From NCBI GenBank assembly GCA_002396385.1, contig DGTD01000066.1, positions 1 to 35,161 on the forward strand: DNA of 35,161 bases, given 5' to 3'. The position numbers and the translations under genes were made by a program. The DNA comes from Bacteroidales bacterium UBA4345 (GTDB lineage: Bacteria > Bacteroidota > Bacteroidia > Bacteroidales > Paludibacteraceae). Below are positions 25,231-32,954 of this stretch, in pieces. Within the stretch, counting starts at the first letter, position 1. Every line of letters begins with the position of its first letter. The notes under the pieces were generated by a model. The model ran no database searches and was not told the DNA's origin. It worked only from the letters and a program-made list of their open reading frames with translations.

Positions 25231-28059
25231 ATGAAGTTTTTGAATAGCTGTTTCATTACGTTGTGCCTTATTCTAGGCACAAATGTCCACGGTGCCATCG
25301 ATGGCAACAAGCACTACTACATTTTCCATGCCGGAGGTTTGGTACTCTCTTCTGTCGACGGGAACCCCAATCTGCACACCTTCCAGTCGGCCGACGATCA
25401 GGTCTTCCAGTTTGTGAAGAGTGGCAACAATTGGCTCATCAGAAATATTAAAAATGGAAGGAATGTCGCAAAAACAGGAACATGGGACACCGAATACACC
25501 ACTTCCACCGCCAACTCTGCACAATTTGTTGTGGAGGATGCCGGTGGCGACTTCGTGAAGTTCAAATGTCTCAACAACAACCTCTATCTCGGTACCGACG
25601 GTACCGCTCCAGGAGCAGCGGTCTATTCTGATAAAAGCGGTAGCGAGATGCTGCACTTCTGGTTCGTGCGCGAAGCTGCTGAAAATGTGTTGGTGAAAGA
25701 CGGTCTTGAGGCCGTTATCGGGAAATCCGAAGACCTGCTTGCCAGCACTTCGGAAGGCGATGGAGAAGGCAATTATCCAAAGAATGTACGACAGGCTCTT
25801 CAAGATGCGGTAGATGATGCACAATTTGTGCTTGACCACAGTCAAAGCCAAGCAGAAATCAACCAGACGACCGCATCGCTGAAGAATGCTGTCGATGACT
25901 ATAAAGCAAGACGCAATCCGCCTTTTTCGGTCGGAGAAACCTACTATCTGGTACATGCCGGCAACCGCTTGCTGACCTATAGCGGTAACAAACTGCAGTT
26001 GAAAGAGCCCGCTGGCAGCAACAGCCAACAGTTTACCATAGTGCAACTTGGCGACGGAACATACGCTCTGAAAAACGTTTCGACGGGTAAGTTCCTGGCT
26101 GCCTCTGGCGAATATAACACCACACTAGCCGACAACACCAACGCTAAAACAAGCCACCTGGCGATTGGCTACGCTCCGAATGAGGATTTCTTTGTACGCA
26201 TACGTTTTGCCTCAAACGACCTCTACCTTGGATCTGACGCTTCGGCCGATGGAAGTGGTGTGTACAGCGACAAAAGCGGATCAGACGGCAAACACTATTG
26301 GCAGTTGGTACGTGCTTCGGCCTTCAACCAACAGCCTTACCACAGTTTCCACAATGGCAGCAGTGCAACCCGGCTGGGAGTAAACTGGCTTGACGAAGAC
26401 GGCAACCACATCAACGCGCATGGTGGATGTGTACTTTACCAAAACGGCACTTATTACTGGTTTGGTGAAAACTACCGTAAGTCGCCAGTAAGGAGCAACG
26501 GCATTGTGTGCTACACGTCGAAAGACCTCTACAACTGGAAATACGAGTGTATGGCCTACAAATGTCCTGAAGCGCCCTTGCGCAACGACTACCAGGATAT
26601 GAACTACGGACGTACGCTCGAGCGACCTAAAGTTATGTACAACCCAAACACCAACCAGTATGTGATGTGGGTGCATTGGGAAAACGGATCGGGCTATGCC
26701 GCCTCAAGGGTCGCTATTCTTTACAGCGATAAGGTGACAGGGCCATACACTTTTGTGAAAACCATGCGGCCGAGGGGCGACGAGCAACCCTCGGGGTCGC
26801 GTGACCAAACGTTGCTTTTCGACCCCGAATACAGGGTGGGCTACCACTTCGGTTCGGCTGAAGAGAATATGACGATGCACACTACGCTGCTGACCGACAA
26901 CTTTCTTGACCTTAGCAATAAGTGGGCACGTATTTTCGTAAAGAAACAGTATGAGGCGCCGGCTGTCATCAAATACCACGGACGTTTTGTGGCTATCACA
27001 TCGGGATGTACAGGTTGGGACCCGAATGCTGCACATGCCTCATATAGCGAACTTCCTTTCGAGGGATGGGTAGATTTGGGGAATCCATGCGTTGACAACA
27101 ACGCCAATAAAACATACAACTCGCAGAGCAACTATGTTTTCGCGGTGCCTAACCGCTATAATGCCTACATTTATATGGGCGACCGCTGGAAAGGAGGAGA
27201 CTATTTCAGCGATGCCAATGTGGGTGAGTCGTGGCACATTTGGCTGCCTATAGATATGCGTACAGGATACCCAATCATCCGTTTCTATAGCGAATGGGAC
27301 CTAAGCCTGTTTGACAAGCTAAACCGCTACAGGCGAGTGAAAAAATTCGAGGAAGGCAAGGAATACCTGTTGCTCTCAAGGAATGCCAACCGGATTTTCT
27401 CTGACAAGGGAGGTAAATTCCTGCTCTCAGAAGATGACGAGCAGATAAACTGCTCGTTCCGAATCAGTGCCAATACGAGCGGACAATATATTCTGATTAA
27501 CACTAGAACGAACCAGGCCCTCGGTGTTGACGATGGCAAACTTTGCTGGACAGACTCTACAGGAACTCAAAAGCAGCTTTGGAATATAAAGTCAGCCGGG
27601 AATGACGGCTATTACTTCCTCTCACCTGTTTCAAATCCTAGTCTCGCACTGTCTAACCTTTTTGCCACACCTACTGTTAGTGGAGTTGCCGGACTTGCGA
27701 AAGCAGGCGACAATCTGGCCAACCGCTTTGCTTTCTGTTTCGACTCAGAAAAACACTCTTATCCAACTATATCGGACGAGTCGGATGGCAGTTACAAAAA
27801 ATGGATGGAAAGCCTTGGTTACGAACAAACCAGCGTACCAACACATAAGGTGTCGCTGGGTAACGACCCGGGGTTGACGGTTTGTTCCGGAAATAAAGAG
27901 ATAAGCGTAAAAAGTCTGAGAAAGCAGAACGTGGTTGTCTACAACGTAACCGGACAATTATTCTGGCATCAAGTTATGAACGAGCATGAAGTAGCGGTTG
28001 TAACACTGCCAGCAGGCGTTTACATGGTCAACAACATTAAAGTGGCAGTCGGTGAGTAA
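25231..28059 (+). CDS. Secreted GH43 galactanase-like enzyme with ricin-like, FIVAR-like and T9SS modules
   Basis: 942 aa from ATG 25231 (ATG 25225 also possible); the further upstream ATG at 25168 sits in the promoter. Order: signal peptide 1-22; ricin-like repeat about 25-150; a FIVAR-like helical spacer about 160-228; second ricin-like repeat about 232-365, sharing VYSDKSGS with the first; GH43 five-blade propeller about 377-690; third ricin-like region about 715-835; T9SS tail about 865-942 (VVVYNVTGQLFWHQ, LPAGVYMVNNI). The catalytic domain opens GVNWLDEDGNHINAHGGCVLY and has YYWFGENYR, ERPKV and SRDQTLLFD, most like subfamily GH43_24 exo-beta-1,3-galactanases acting on arabinogalactan. 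The subfamily is recognised from motifs only. Confidence 0.85.
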   Translation: MKFLNSCFITLCLILGTNVHGAIDGNKHYYIFHAGGLVLSSVDGNPNLHTFQSADDQVFQFVKSGNNWLIRNIKNGRNVAKTGTWDTEYTTSTANSAQFVVEDAGGDFVKFKCLNNNLYLGTDGTAPGAAVYSDKSGSEMLHFWFVREAAENVLVKDGLEAVIGKSEDLLASTSEGDGEGNYPKNVRQALQDAVDDAQFVLDHSQSQAEINQTTASLKNAVDDYKARRNPPFSVGETYYLVHAGNRLLTYSGNKLQLKEPAGSNSQQFTIVQLGDGTYALKNVSTGKFLAASGEYNTTLADNTNAKTSHLAIGYAPNEDFFVRIRFASNDLYLGSDASADGSGVYSDKSGSDGKHYWQLVRASAFNQQPYHSFHNGSSATRLGVNWLDEDGNHINAHGGCVLYQNGTYYWFGENYRKSPVRSNGIVCYTSKDLYNWKYECMAYKCPEAPLRNDYQDMNYGRTLERPKVMYNPNTNQYVMWVHWENGSGYAASRVAILYSDKVTGPYTFVKTMRPRGDEQPSGSRDQTLLFDPEYRVGYHFGSAEENMTMHTTLLTDNFLDLSNKWARIFVKKQYEAPAVIKYHGRFVAITSGCTGWDPNAAHASYSELPFEGWVDLGNPCVDNNANKTYNSQSNYVFAVPNRYNAYIYMGDRWKGGDYFSDANVGESWHIWLPIDMRTGYPIIRFYSEWDLSLFDKLNRYRRVKKFEEGKEYLLLSRNANRIFSDKGGKFLLSEDDEQINCSFRISANTSGQYILINTRTNQALGVDDGKLCWTDSTGTQKQLWNIKSAGNDGYYFLSPVSNPSLALSNLFATPTVSGVAGLAKAGDNLANRFAFCFDSEKHSYPTISDESDGSYKKWMESLGYEQTSVPTHKVSLGNDPGLTVCSGNKEISVKSLRKQNVVVYNVTGQLFWHQVMNEHEVAVVTLPAGVYMVNNIKVAVGE

Positions 28060-28140
28060 AACAGGCCATAAGGGAGAGTGTTCAATAGTGAACAATTCCT
28101 AAAAACTGATTTAATCATTTAAATATATTTATTTTCTATT

Positions 28141-28148
28141 TATCTTTG
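28141..28148 (+). promoter_or_regulatory. -7 box for the phospholipid operon (TATCTTTG)
   Basis: Exact TAnnTTTG; predicted start near 28155 gives a leader of about 80 nt before ATG 28235. Confidence 0.5.
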
Positions 28149-28234
28149 TGTAAAATAACCGGTAGCACAACCGAAATCGATACTATAAGAAATCTAAGAT
28201 TTAATGGTGCGGCCGGATTTGAAACAGAAACATT

Positions 28235-28882
28235 ATGCAAGAGAAACAAGAAGTAGACGGCAGGCGAGAAATCGCATCCCGCAACACTGGTTGGGCAAAT
28301 GCTGTTGCCCATAAACTTACACAATGGAACGTGGCACCCAACGCCATATCGCTGATGAGTATTTTTTTTTCGATAGTTGGTTGTTCACTTTTGTTAAGTT
28401 CTGTTTTGTTAGGTTTAAACCGCTACATAGCTTACATTCTGTTTGCAGGCTGTGTGCAATGCAGGTTGCTCTGTAACCTTTTCGACGGCATGGTTGCGGT
28501 TGAAGGAGGCAAACGTTCACCCAACGGAGACCTTTACAACGATATGCCCGACCGTTTTGCCGACGCCTTCTTTATAGTGCCAGTTGGTTATGTTGTTGGA
28601 GGTATTGGCGTAGAATTGGCATGGTTGGCAGCACTTAACGCGGTTATGACAGCCTATTTCCGTTGGATTGGTGCCTACAAGACGCATAACCACTATTTTA
28701 ACGGTCCGATGGCAAAGCAACACCGAATGGCTGTACTCACTTTCGCCTCTTTGGCCGCTGCAGTTGCAATTCCGTTTGGTTACGCCCAAACCGTTTATCT
28801 GGTGGCGCTTGTAGTTATTAATATAGGCCTGGTTGCCACCCTTATAAACCGACTCTGTTTAATGACCCACAATAACGAATAA
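28235..28882 (+). CDS. CDP-alcohol phosphatidyltransferase-family membrane protein, variant active site
   Basis: 215 aa, about six TM helices. The family joins CDP-diacylglycerol (or another CDP-alcohol) to an alcohol such as glycerol-3-phosphate, serine or inositol. The canonical D-x2-DG-x2-AR-x8-9-G-x3-D-x3-D motif is present in modified form as NLFDGMVAVEGGKRSPNGDLYNDMPD: Asn81 for Asp1, Asp84 kept, Val89 for the Arg, Asn102 for Asp3, and Asp106 kept as Asp4. The rest of the fold is preserved, so this may be a divergent subfamily with different metal or substrate use. Its stop overlaps the CdsA start by one base (TAATG), showing translational coupling. Confidence 0.75.
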   Translation: MQEKQEVDGRREIASRNTGWANAVAHKLTQWNVAPNAISLMSIFFSIVGCSLLLSSVLLGLNRYIAYILFAGCVQCRLLCNLFDGMVAVEGGKRSPNGDLYNDMPDRFADAFFIVPVGYVVGGIGVELAWLAALNAVMTAYFRWIGAYKTHNHYFNGPMAKQHRMAVLTFASLAAAVAIPFGYAQTVYLVALVVINIGLVATLINRLCLMTHNNE

Positions 28883-29880
28883 TGAGAGAATTTCTAAGAA
28901 TACTGTTCCCATCACAGAGCAGCGAAGTCATCTTGATGATTTCAATTATATTAGTCACCTTGCTGATAGTCAGTACGGTTTTATTCTTTTACAAGAAAGC
29001 CTTTCCGGAAAAGAATCTTGAAGAGATAAAGAACAGAACAAAGAGTTGGTGGATGATGATTATTGTTTTCATTTGTGCAATCTTCATTAACGATTCCACC
29101 TCATATGTTTGTTTGGGTATCCTTTCTTTCTTTGCCTTCCGAGAGTTATATTCTGTACTGCATTTCAGACAGTCGGACCGTAGCGCCCTTTTGTTGGCAT
29201 TTTTGGCGATTCCAGTCCAATATACGTTGGCCTACATTAAATGGTATGGAGGCTACATCATCTTCATACCCGTAATAATGTTCTTGTTGTTACCTCCTAT
29301 TTTGGTCATCAAACAAGACACACACCGCATTACAAAATCGATGGCACAACTGCAATGGACGCTGATGCTATCGGTATTCGGTTTGAGCCACCTGGCTTTT
29401 CTTTTGTCAATGCCCGAGCTTGAGGGTTTCTCTTCAGGCGGACGTGGTCTTCTGCTTTTCCTTGTATTCCTGACAGAAATCAACGACATTATGCAGTACG
29501 CTTGGGGGAAAACCCTGGGGAAACATAAAATTCTGCCTAATGTCAGTCCCAACAAAACATGGGAAGGTTTTATTGGTGGGGTCTGCTCAACTGTAGTTAT
29601 TGGCTACTTTATAGGTTTTCTAACCCCGCTCTCAACACCGCAACTGATATTTACGAGTGCCCTTATTGCCGTATTCGGTTTCGCCGGCGACGTTGTGTTG
29701 TCGGCTATCAAGCGAGACAAGGGAATTAAGGATATGAGCGACACCATACCCGGACATGGTGGCATCTTCGACCGCATTGATTCACTTTCGTTTACCGCAC
29801 CGGCTTTCTTCCATTTGATATACTTCCTGGTATATCCTCCTTTCCAACCGTTTGAAGTAATATGGAAAAACCTATTTTAA
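28882..29880 (+). CDS. Phosphatidate cytidylyltransferase (CdsA-like)
   Basis: 332 aa, multi-TM. Makes CDP-diacylglycerol from phosphatidic acid and CTP at the inner membrane. The C-terminal CDS signature S-A-x-KR-x4-K-D-x-S-D-x-x-PGHGG-x-x-DR is present (SAIKRDKGIKDMSDTIPGHG, then GIFDRID), with the metal/CTP-binding Asp residues. Between the CDP-alcohol transferase and PlsC, it would provide the CDP-DAG consumed by the first gene. Such three-gene sets, comparable to the ynbAB-type cluster of enterics, are often accessory copies beside the housekeeping enzymes. Its end overlaps the PlsC start by 19 nt. Confidence 0.9.
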   Translation: MREFLRILFPSQSSEVILMISIILVTLLIVSTVLFFYKKAFPEKNLEEIKNRTKSWWMMIIVFICAIFINDSTSYVCLGILSFFAFRELYSVLHFRQSDRSALLLAFLAIPVQYTLAYIKWYGGYIIFIPVIMFLLLPPILVIKQDTHRITKSMAQLQWTLMLSVFGLSHLAFLLSMPELEGFSSGGRGLLLFLVFLTEINDIMQYAWGKTLGKHKILPNVSPNKTWEGFIGGVCSTVVIGYFIGFLTPLSTPQLIFTSALIAVFGFAGDVVLSAIKRDKGIKDMSDTIPGHGGIFDRIDSLSFTAPAFFHLIYFLVYPPFQPFEVIWKNLF

Positions 29881-30536
29881 AATCAGCCTGCCTAAAGCTG
29901 GTATACAAATACTTCTGCCGCCCGATATTGAAATATTTTGTCGGTGTGCAGTATCCCGATTGCTCATTTTTAAGAAATGAGGACCAGTTTGTGATTATAG
30001 CTAACCACAACAGCCACCTCGATACGCTCAGCCTGCTAACCTCTATTCCTGGCGACATATTGTGGAAAGTACGGCCTGTTGCTGCGGAAGATTATTTCGG
30101 GAACACAAAGCTTAAAGCTAAATTCAGCAATTTCTTTATTAACACCTTGCTCATTAACCGGCATTCGAAAAGGGCTGATGGTGTTAACTATTCCATGAAC
30201 AAGATGCTGAAAGCCATTGACGATGGTTATTCGCTCATATTGTTTCCAGAAGGAAGCCGTGGAGAACCTGAACAAATGAGTAAGATGAAGTCGGGCATTG
30301 CTCGCCTCTTGACTCAAAAACAAGGGCTTAAATATATTCCGGTCTTCATGACGGGAATGGGAACTTCACTACCTAAAGGCGGTGTCGTTATTTTGCCTTA
30401 CAATGCAACCCTGCATTTTGGGGAACCAACACTACCATGCAGTTCCGACCCGCATGCAGTAATGGAACAGATTGAGAACGATTTTAATAAAATGTTTCAA
30501 GCCTATGGCATAAAGGAAGACGACGATGACGACTAA
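29862..30536 (+). CDS. 1-acyl-sn-glycerol-3-phosphate acyltransferase (PlsC-like)
   Basis: 224 aa. Transfers an acyl chain to the sn-2 position of lysophosphatidic acid. The acyltransferase motif I is NHNSHLDTL (H-x4-D), with motif III LFPEGSRGEPEQM (F-P-E-G-x-R-[ST/G]) and a following KSGIARL. YIPVFMTGMG is the fourth block. A hydrophobic stretch near the N-terminus can associate with the membrane. It ends in an acidic EDDDDD tail and overlaps the convergent small gene by 4 nt. It completes a PA -> CDP-DAG -> phospholipid set encoded in reverse order of the pathway. Confidence 0.9.
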   Translation: MEKPILKSACLKLVYKYFCRPILKYFVGVQYPDCSFLRNEDQFVIIANHNSHLDTLSLLTSIPGDILWKVRPVAAEDYFGNTKLKAKFSNFFINTLLINRHSKRADGVNYSMNKMLKAIDDGYSLILFPEGSRGEPEQMSKMKSGIARLLTQKQGLKYIPVFMTGMGTSLPKGGVVILPYNATLHFGEPTLPCSSDPHAVMEQIENDFNKMFQAYGIKEDDDDD

Positions 30537-30826
30537 ACTCCTTTAGGCAGTCTTTTCAACTCGTCTTCAAGAATAGGTTTGTATGATGTGAACCAGTGCT
30601 CTATTTCGCTGGCTCTTTGTTCATATTGTTTTTCAGCTTTTTCTTTACGCTCCTCGTTACTTTCAATATAATTGGTAAAACGTTCGGTCACAAACTGGAG
30701 GCAGTCTTCAAATGTAGGTTGGCTTACCACCCCCCTCACAAATGCCAGATCGTCTTCGTCCCAGGAATAAAAGCCGGAAGACTTTAATCTTCTCAGTGTC
30801 GCCCACAATACAATTTTCTTATCCAT
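30533..30826 (-). CDS. Small charged protein of unknown function
   Basis: 97 aa, not recognised. It is predicted mostly helical and soluble: a hydrophobic/basic opening (KKIVLWATLRRLKSSG), then FVRGVVSQPTFEDCLQFVTERF, and a Glu/Lys-rich helix (residues 54-75). No Cys pairs, signal peptide or TM helix. The ATG is 21 nt downstream of an exact -7 box (30847-30854 on the minus strand). It is convergent with plsC, the stops overlapping by 4 nt. The consistent composition and promoter make it a likely real gene. Confidence 0.6.
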   Translation of the reverse strand: MDKKIVLWATLRRLKSSGFYSWDEDDLAFVRGVVSQPTFEDCLQFVTERFTNYIESNEERKEKAEKQYEQRASEIEHWFTSYKPILEDELKRLPKGV

Positions 30827-30846
30827 TGTTGATCTGTTTTGTAAAA

Positions 30847-30854
30847 CAAAAATA
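30847..30854 (-). promoter_or_regulatory. -7 box for the 97-aa gene (TATTTTTG on minus strand)
   Basis: Plus-strand CAAAAATA is an exact reverse TAnnTTTG; the leader would be only about 14 nt. Confidence 0.45.
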
Positions 30855-30980
30855 GTAAAAAGAGCACGGGGTGTTACAATTCGAGACAGGAAAAGTTGGG
30901 ACCTCGTAAATTTATTTGTAATTCATTCCATTTTTTCGATTTTTTTCAAAGGGTTATATATAATAGTTGTATAATAATAT

Positions 30981-30988
30981 TAAATTTG
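30981..30988 (+). promoter_or_regulatory. -7 box for lipoprotein 1 (TAAATTTG)
   Basis: Exact TAnnTTTG, 37 nt before the ATG at 31025. It lies inside the longer open frame beginning at 30896, so the true start is 31025. Confidence 0.5.
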
Positions 30989-31024
30989 TTTTCTAAAAAA
31001 CAACCTTTTATAAATTGCGTATTT

Positions 31025-31459
31025 ATGAAACTATCGAGATTATACACTGCCTTATTGGCCGCTATAGGAACGCAGTTGCCAAGCTGCGCTTATGGAACAG
31101 AATATGTTGCCTACTTTAAGAACTATGGTGTTGTAAGCGATGAAAATGGCAAGTCTGTACAAGGCGCAAGAGTTGAAATTGACAAGATTGATATAGACCC
31201 ATACGATTCGGTTGCTGTCAAGAGGGTTACCGAATCTATTGCTGATGTTTATACCGATCGATACGGACAATTCCATTCTAAAAAGGAACTCTATGGAGCA
31301 CAATCGATGACTTGCCGCATAATAACCTCAAAGGAAGGATTTGTTCCCGACACCAACTATTTCCGTGTTAATCGAGAGGAATTTATTGGAGGCGATGGCA
31401 ACAATGATGAAGGTACCGTTACCAAAATGCACCAAATTACTTTGAAAAAAGACGAATAA
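31025..31459 (+). CDS. rSAM-associated lipoprotein 1
   Basis: 144 aa from ATG 31025. Lipobox LPSC (Cys21) after YTALLAAIGTQ. Residues about 35-144 read as a CarboxypepD-reg-like beta-sandwich: GVVSDENGKSVQGARVEID, DVYTDRYGQFHSKKE, CRIITSKEGFVPDTNYF and a final HQITLKKDE. The same pattern (x-GY/F-x-x-DT-x) recurs in the two other lipoproteins of the cassette, so they are paralogues of the small lipoprotein family that accompanies Bacteroidales radical SAM enzymes (TIGR04134-type). The EYG-x-P motif of the others is degenerate here (TEYVAY, NYG). It has its own promoter and is separated from the others by about 390 bp. Confidence 0.75.
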   Translation: MKLSRLYTALLAAIGTQLPSCAYGTEYVAYFKNYGVVSDENGKSVQGARVEIDKIDIDPYDSVAVKRVTESIADVYTDRYGQFHSKKELYGAQSMTCRIITSKEGFVPDTNYFRVNREEFIGGDGNNDEGTVTKMHQITLKKDE

Positions 31460-31604
31460 TATCCTGACTAAAGGATGTAAGTAACGACTTACTTCTAAAT
31501 CCATCGGCTGTGGTAGACCACATAACAGCCTAGTCTGGCGGGGTACGTTGAAATCACTTCAACAGTCAAGAATTGTTATTCGAGGAACATTGGCATAGTC
31601 AGGA
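31455..31604 (+). mobile_element. Possible IS200/IS605-type right-end relic (tnpB 3' end and omegaRNA-like hairpins)
   Basis: Codons 31455-31484 read NNILTKGCK-stop, like the last residues of TnpB proteins (A-x-NIL-x-x-G). Hairpins follow: AAGTAA/TTACTT (31479-31494), GGCTG/CAGCC with an inner TGG/CCA (31506-31530), GTTGAA/TTCAAC (31547-31563). A 9-bp inverted repeat TCCTGACTA (31462-31470) / TAGTCAGGA (31596-31604) bounds the block. No tnpB body or tnpA is present. It could equally be an unrelated structured RNA or MITE. Confidence 0.35.
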
Positions 31605-31722
31605 CAAAGACAAACATCGCTTTCACAACATGGGTTACTACATGTGCAGGTACTCACTGATTCTGAAATGTAAACACAGAGTGTATTACCGCATGAAAAG
31701 ATGCGTAAAATCATAATCTATA

Positions 31723-31754
31723 TTTCACAAAATTAAAAAATGATACTATATTTG
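31723..31754 (+). promoter_or_regulatory. Promoter of the rSAM-lipoprotein operon (TTTC ... TATATTTG)
   Basis: TATATTTG (31747-31754) is an exact -7 box, with TTTC (31723-31726) at 20-bp spacing as the -33 element. Transcription should start near 31761, giving an about 90-nt leader. Confidence 0.6.
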
Positions 31755-31755
31755 C

Positions 31756-31769
31756 ATGATTATAATCAT
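31756..31769. promoter_or_regulatory. Perfect 14-bp palindrome over the predicted transcription start (operator candidate)
   Basis: ATGATTATAATCAT is fully palindromic, begins 1 nt after the -7 box and spans the predicted +1. This is a typical placement for a repressor site; no cognate regulator is visible in the window. Confidence 0.45.
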
Positions 31770-31849
31770 TATGGCTGTAAAAATGTAACCTCAACAGCCT
31801 TAGCGATTTCTTAAAATGAATTTAATAAACGTAACTAAAAAAAACTATT

Positions 31850-32296
31850 ATGAAAAAAAAACGAATTTATTACTTTCTTCTATCGTTATTAGGCCTTCAG
31901 TTAACCAGTTGCAGTGATGAAGAAGAAGAATACGGATGCCCGATTACGGACTACAGACTACAAGGTAACGTGGTTTCGGAAGATGGAAACCCCATCAATA
32001 ATGCAGAAATTTCAGTTGATATACAAAACAAATCCGGGAAATTCAACGAAAACAATAATGAATTTAAAGCAGATGTTAATACAGACATTTTAGGTAACTT
32101 CACTTACCGTTTTTCGAGTGAGAGTAACATCAGCAACGTGCGCGTAATTACCCAAAAATCAGGATACAAGAATGACACCACTAATGTGAAATTCGAAGCT
32201 AGCGACTACAGCGGCGGAAAAAACTGGTCGGATGGTAAGGTGTCGAAAAAGTGCAAGATTACCTTGAAAAAAGACGATTCCGACAGCAGCAATTAA
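31850..32296 (+). CDS. rSAM-associated lipoprotein 2
   Basis: 148 aa. Signal peptide with YYFLLSLLGLQLTSC (lipobox LTSC, Cys21), acidic SDEEEE spacer, then EYGCP (27-31). A CarboxypepD-reg-like domain follows: LQGNVVSEDGNPINNAEISVDI, VNTDILGNFTYRF, VITQKSGYKNDTT, ending CKITLKKDD. It is the first gene of the four-gene cassette leading to the radical SAM enzyme. The conserved EYG-Cys-Pro between lipid anchor and domain is a candidate site for modification. Confidence 0.8.
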   Translation: MKKKRIYYFLLSLLGLQLTSCSDEEEEYGCPITDYRLQGNVVSEDGNPINNAEISVDIQNKSGKFNENNNEFKADVNTDILGNFTYRFSSESNISNVRVITQKSGYKNDTTNVKFEASDYSGGKNWSDGKVSKKCKITLKKDDSDSSN

Positions 32297-32323
32297 GGCA
32301 AAGGCACCACTTCCCATTTTGAT

Positions 32324-32482
32324 ATGATTCAGTTTATAAACAAAATCTATACAGCCCTGCTACAGCTATTGGGTTGTAGAAAAAACAGATCTAGCGATGT
32401 GGTGGAAGACGAATACGGATGCCCGACATCTGAATTCTCCGGGCCAGAAGAAAGCCTTTCAGCTCCTGAAGAAGAAAAATAA
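32324..32482 (+). CDS. 52-aa mini-lipoprotein/peptide with EYGCP motif
   Basis: 52 aa, located in the 27-nt-spaced gap between two lipoprotein genes and in the same orientation. The N-terminus IYTALLQLLGC (Cys18) matches the signal region of its neighbours (TALLAAIG, LLSLLGLQL). The protein then reads DEYGCPTSEFSGPEESLSAPEEEK and stops, with the EYGCP motif (30-34) kept and the beta-sandwich domain absent. This could be a truncated paralogue or a minimal substrate of the radical SAM enzyme. Its lipobox (LLGC) is weaker than in the paralogues. The stop is 13 nt before the next ATG, consistent with a real translated member of the operon. Confidence 0.6.
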   Translation: MIQFINKIYTALLQLLGCRKNRSSDVVEDEYGCPTSEFSGPEESLSAPEEEK

Positions 32483-32495
32483 AAACATATATGTT

Positions 32496-32954
32496 ATGAA
32501 ACACACCACATTTTACGCCACTTTGTTAAGCTTACTGGGCATTAACCTACAAAGCTGTAGCAACAACGACGAAGACGACACTCCAGTAGAATATGGATCT
32601 CCATACGCTGTTTTCAAAGCCCAAGGAACAATAAAGAGCAATGAAGGCGAAGGTATAGACAACGCAACCATCACGTTTGAGTCGATAACCATAAAAAATG
32701 ACTCTGATATCAACGCCCGTATTGTAACAAACACTCAATCGGACGATAACGGGAAGTTTTCGACTGCAACAACTATTTCACCAACCCAAAGGAACTACCG
32801 AATGATTTCATCGAAAGAGGGATACAAGTCCGACACCACAGTTTTTGAAATAAACACATCGGACCTTACTGGTAACAAAAGCGAATGGAACATAGGAACA
32901 GCCACTAAAGAATTTAACATTGTACTTAATAAGGCAGATAATAAAGACAATTAA
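32496..32954 (+). CDS. rSAM-associated lipoprotein 3
   Basis: 152 aa from ATG 32496, preceded 13 nt earlier by the stop of the 52-aa gene (an upstream in-frame ATG at 32397 lies inside that gene). Signal TLLSLLGINLQSC (Cys21), acidic linker SNNDEDD, VEYGSP (31-36), then FKAQGTIKSNEGEGIDNATITFE, SDDNGKFSTATT, MISSKEGYKSDTTVF and a C-terminal FNIVLNKAD. Its domain pattern matches lipoproteins 1 and 2. Its stop overlaps the radical SAM start by one base, giving translational coupling. Confidence 0.8.
   Translation: MKHTTFYATLLSLLGINLQSCSNNDEDDTPVEYGSPYAVFKAQGTIKSNEGEGIDNATITFESITIKNDSDINARIVTNTQSDDNGKFSTATTISPTQRNYRMISSKEGYKSDTTVFEINTSDLTGNKSEWNIGTATKEFNIVLNKADNKDN

Larger units (their letters stand above)
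31460..31849. other. Non-coding region: possible IS relic, then promoter and leader of the rSAM operon
   Basis: 390 bp. The left part (31462-31604) is a 143-bp structured block treated separately. A short frame about 31639-31725 (MGYYMCRYSLILKCKHRVYY..., to a stop) may be a remnant, but it is too short to assign. The right part carries the promoter, a palindrome and an AT-rich leader. Confidence 0.5.

Noticed and set aside
31460..31604. CRISPR array or tRNA in the structured block
   Set aside because: No repeated unit with spacers, and the hairpins do not form a cloverleaf with acceptor and anticodon arms.
31639..31725. Short frame MGYYMCRYSLILKCKHRVYY... as a TnpA remnant
   Set aside because: Only a faint resemblance to IS200 TnpA N-termini; too short to support a call.
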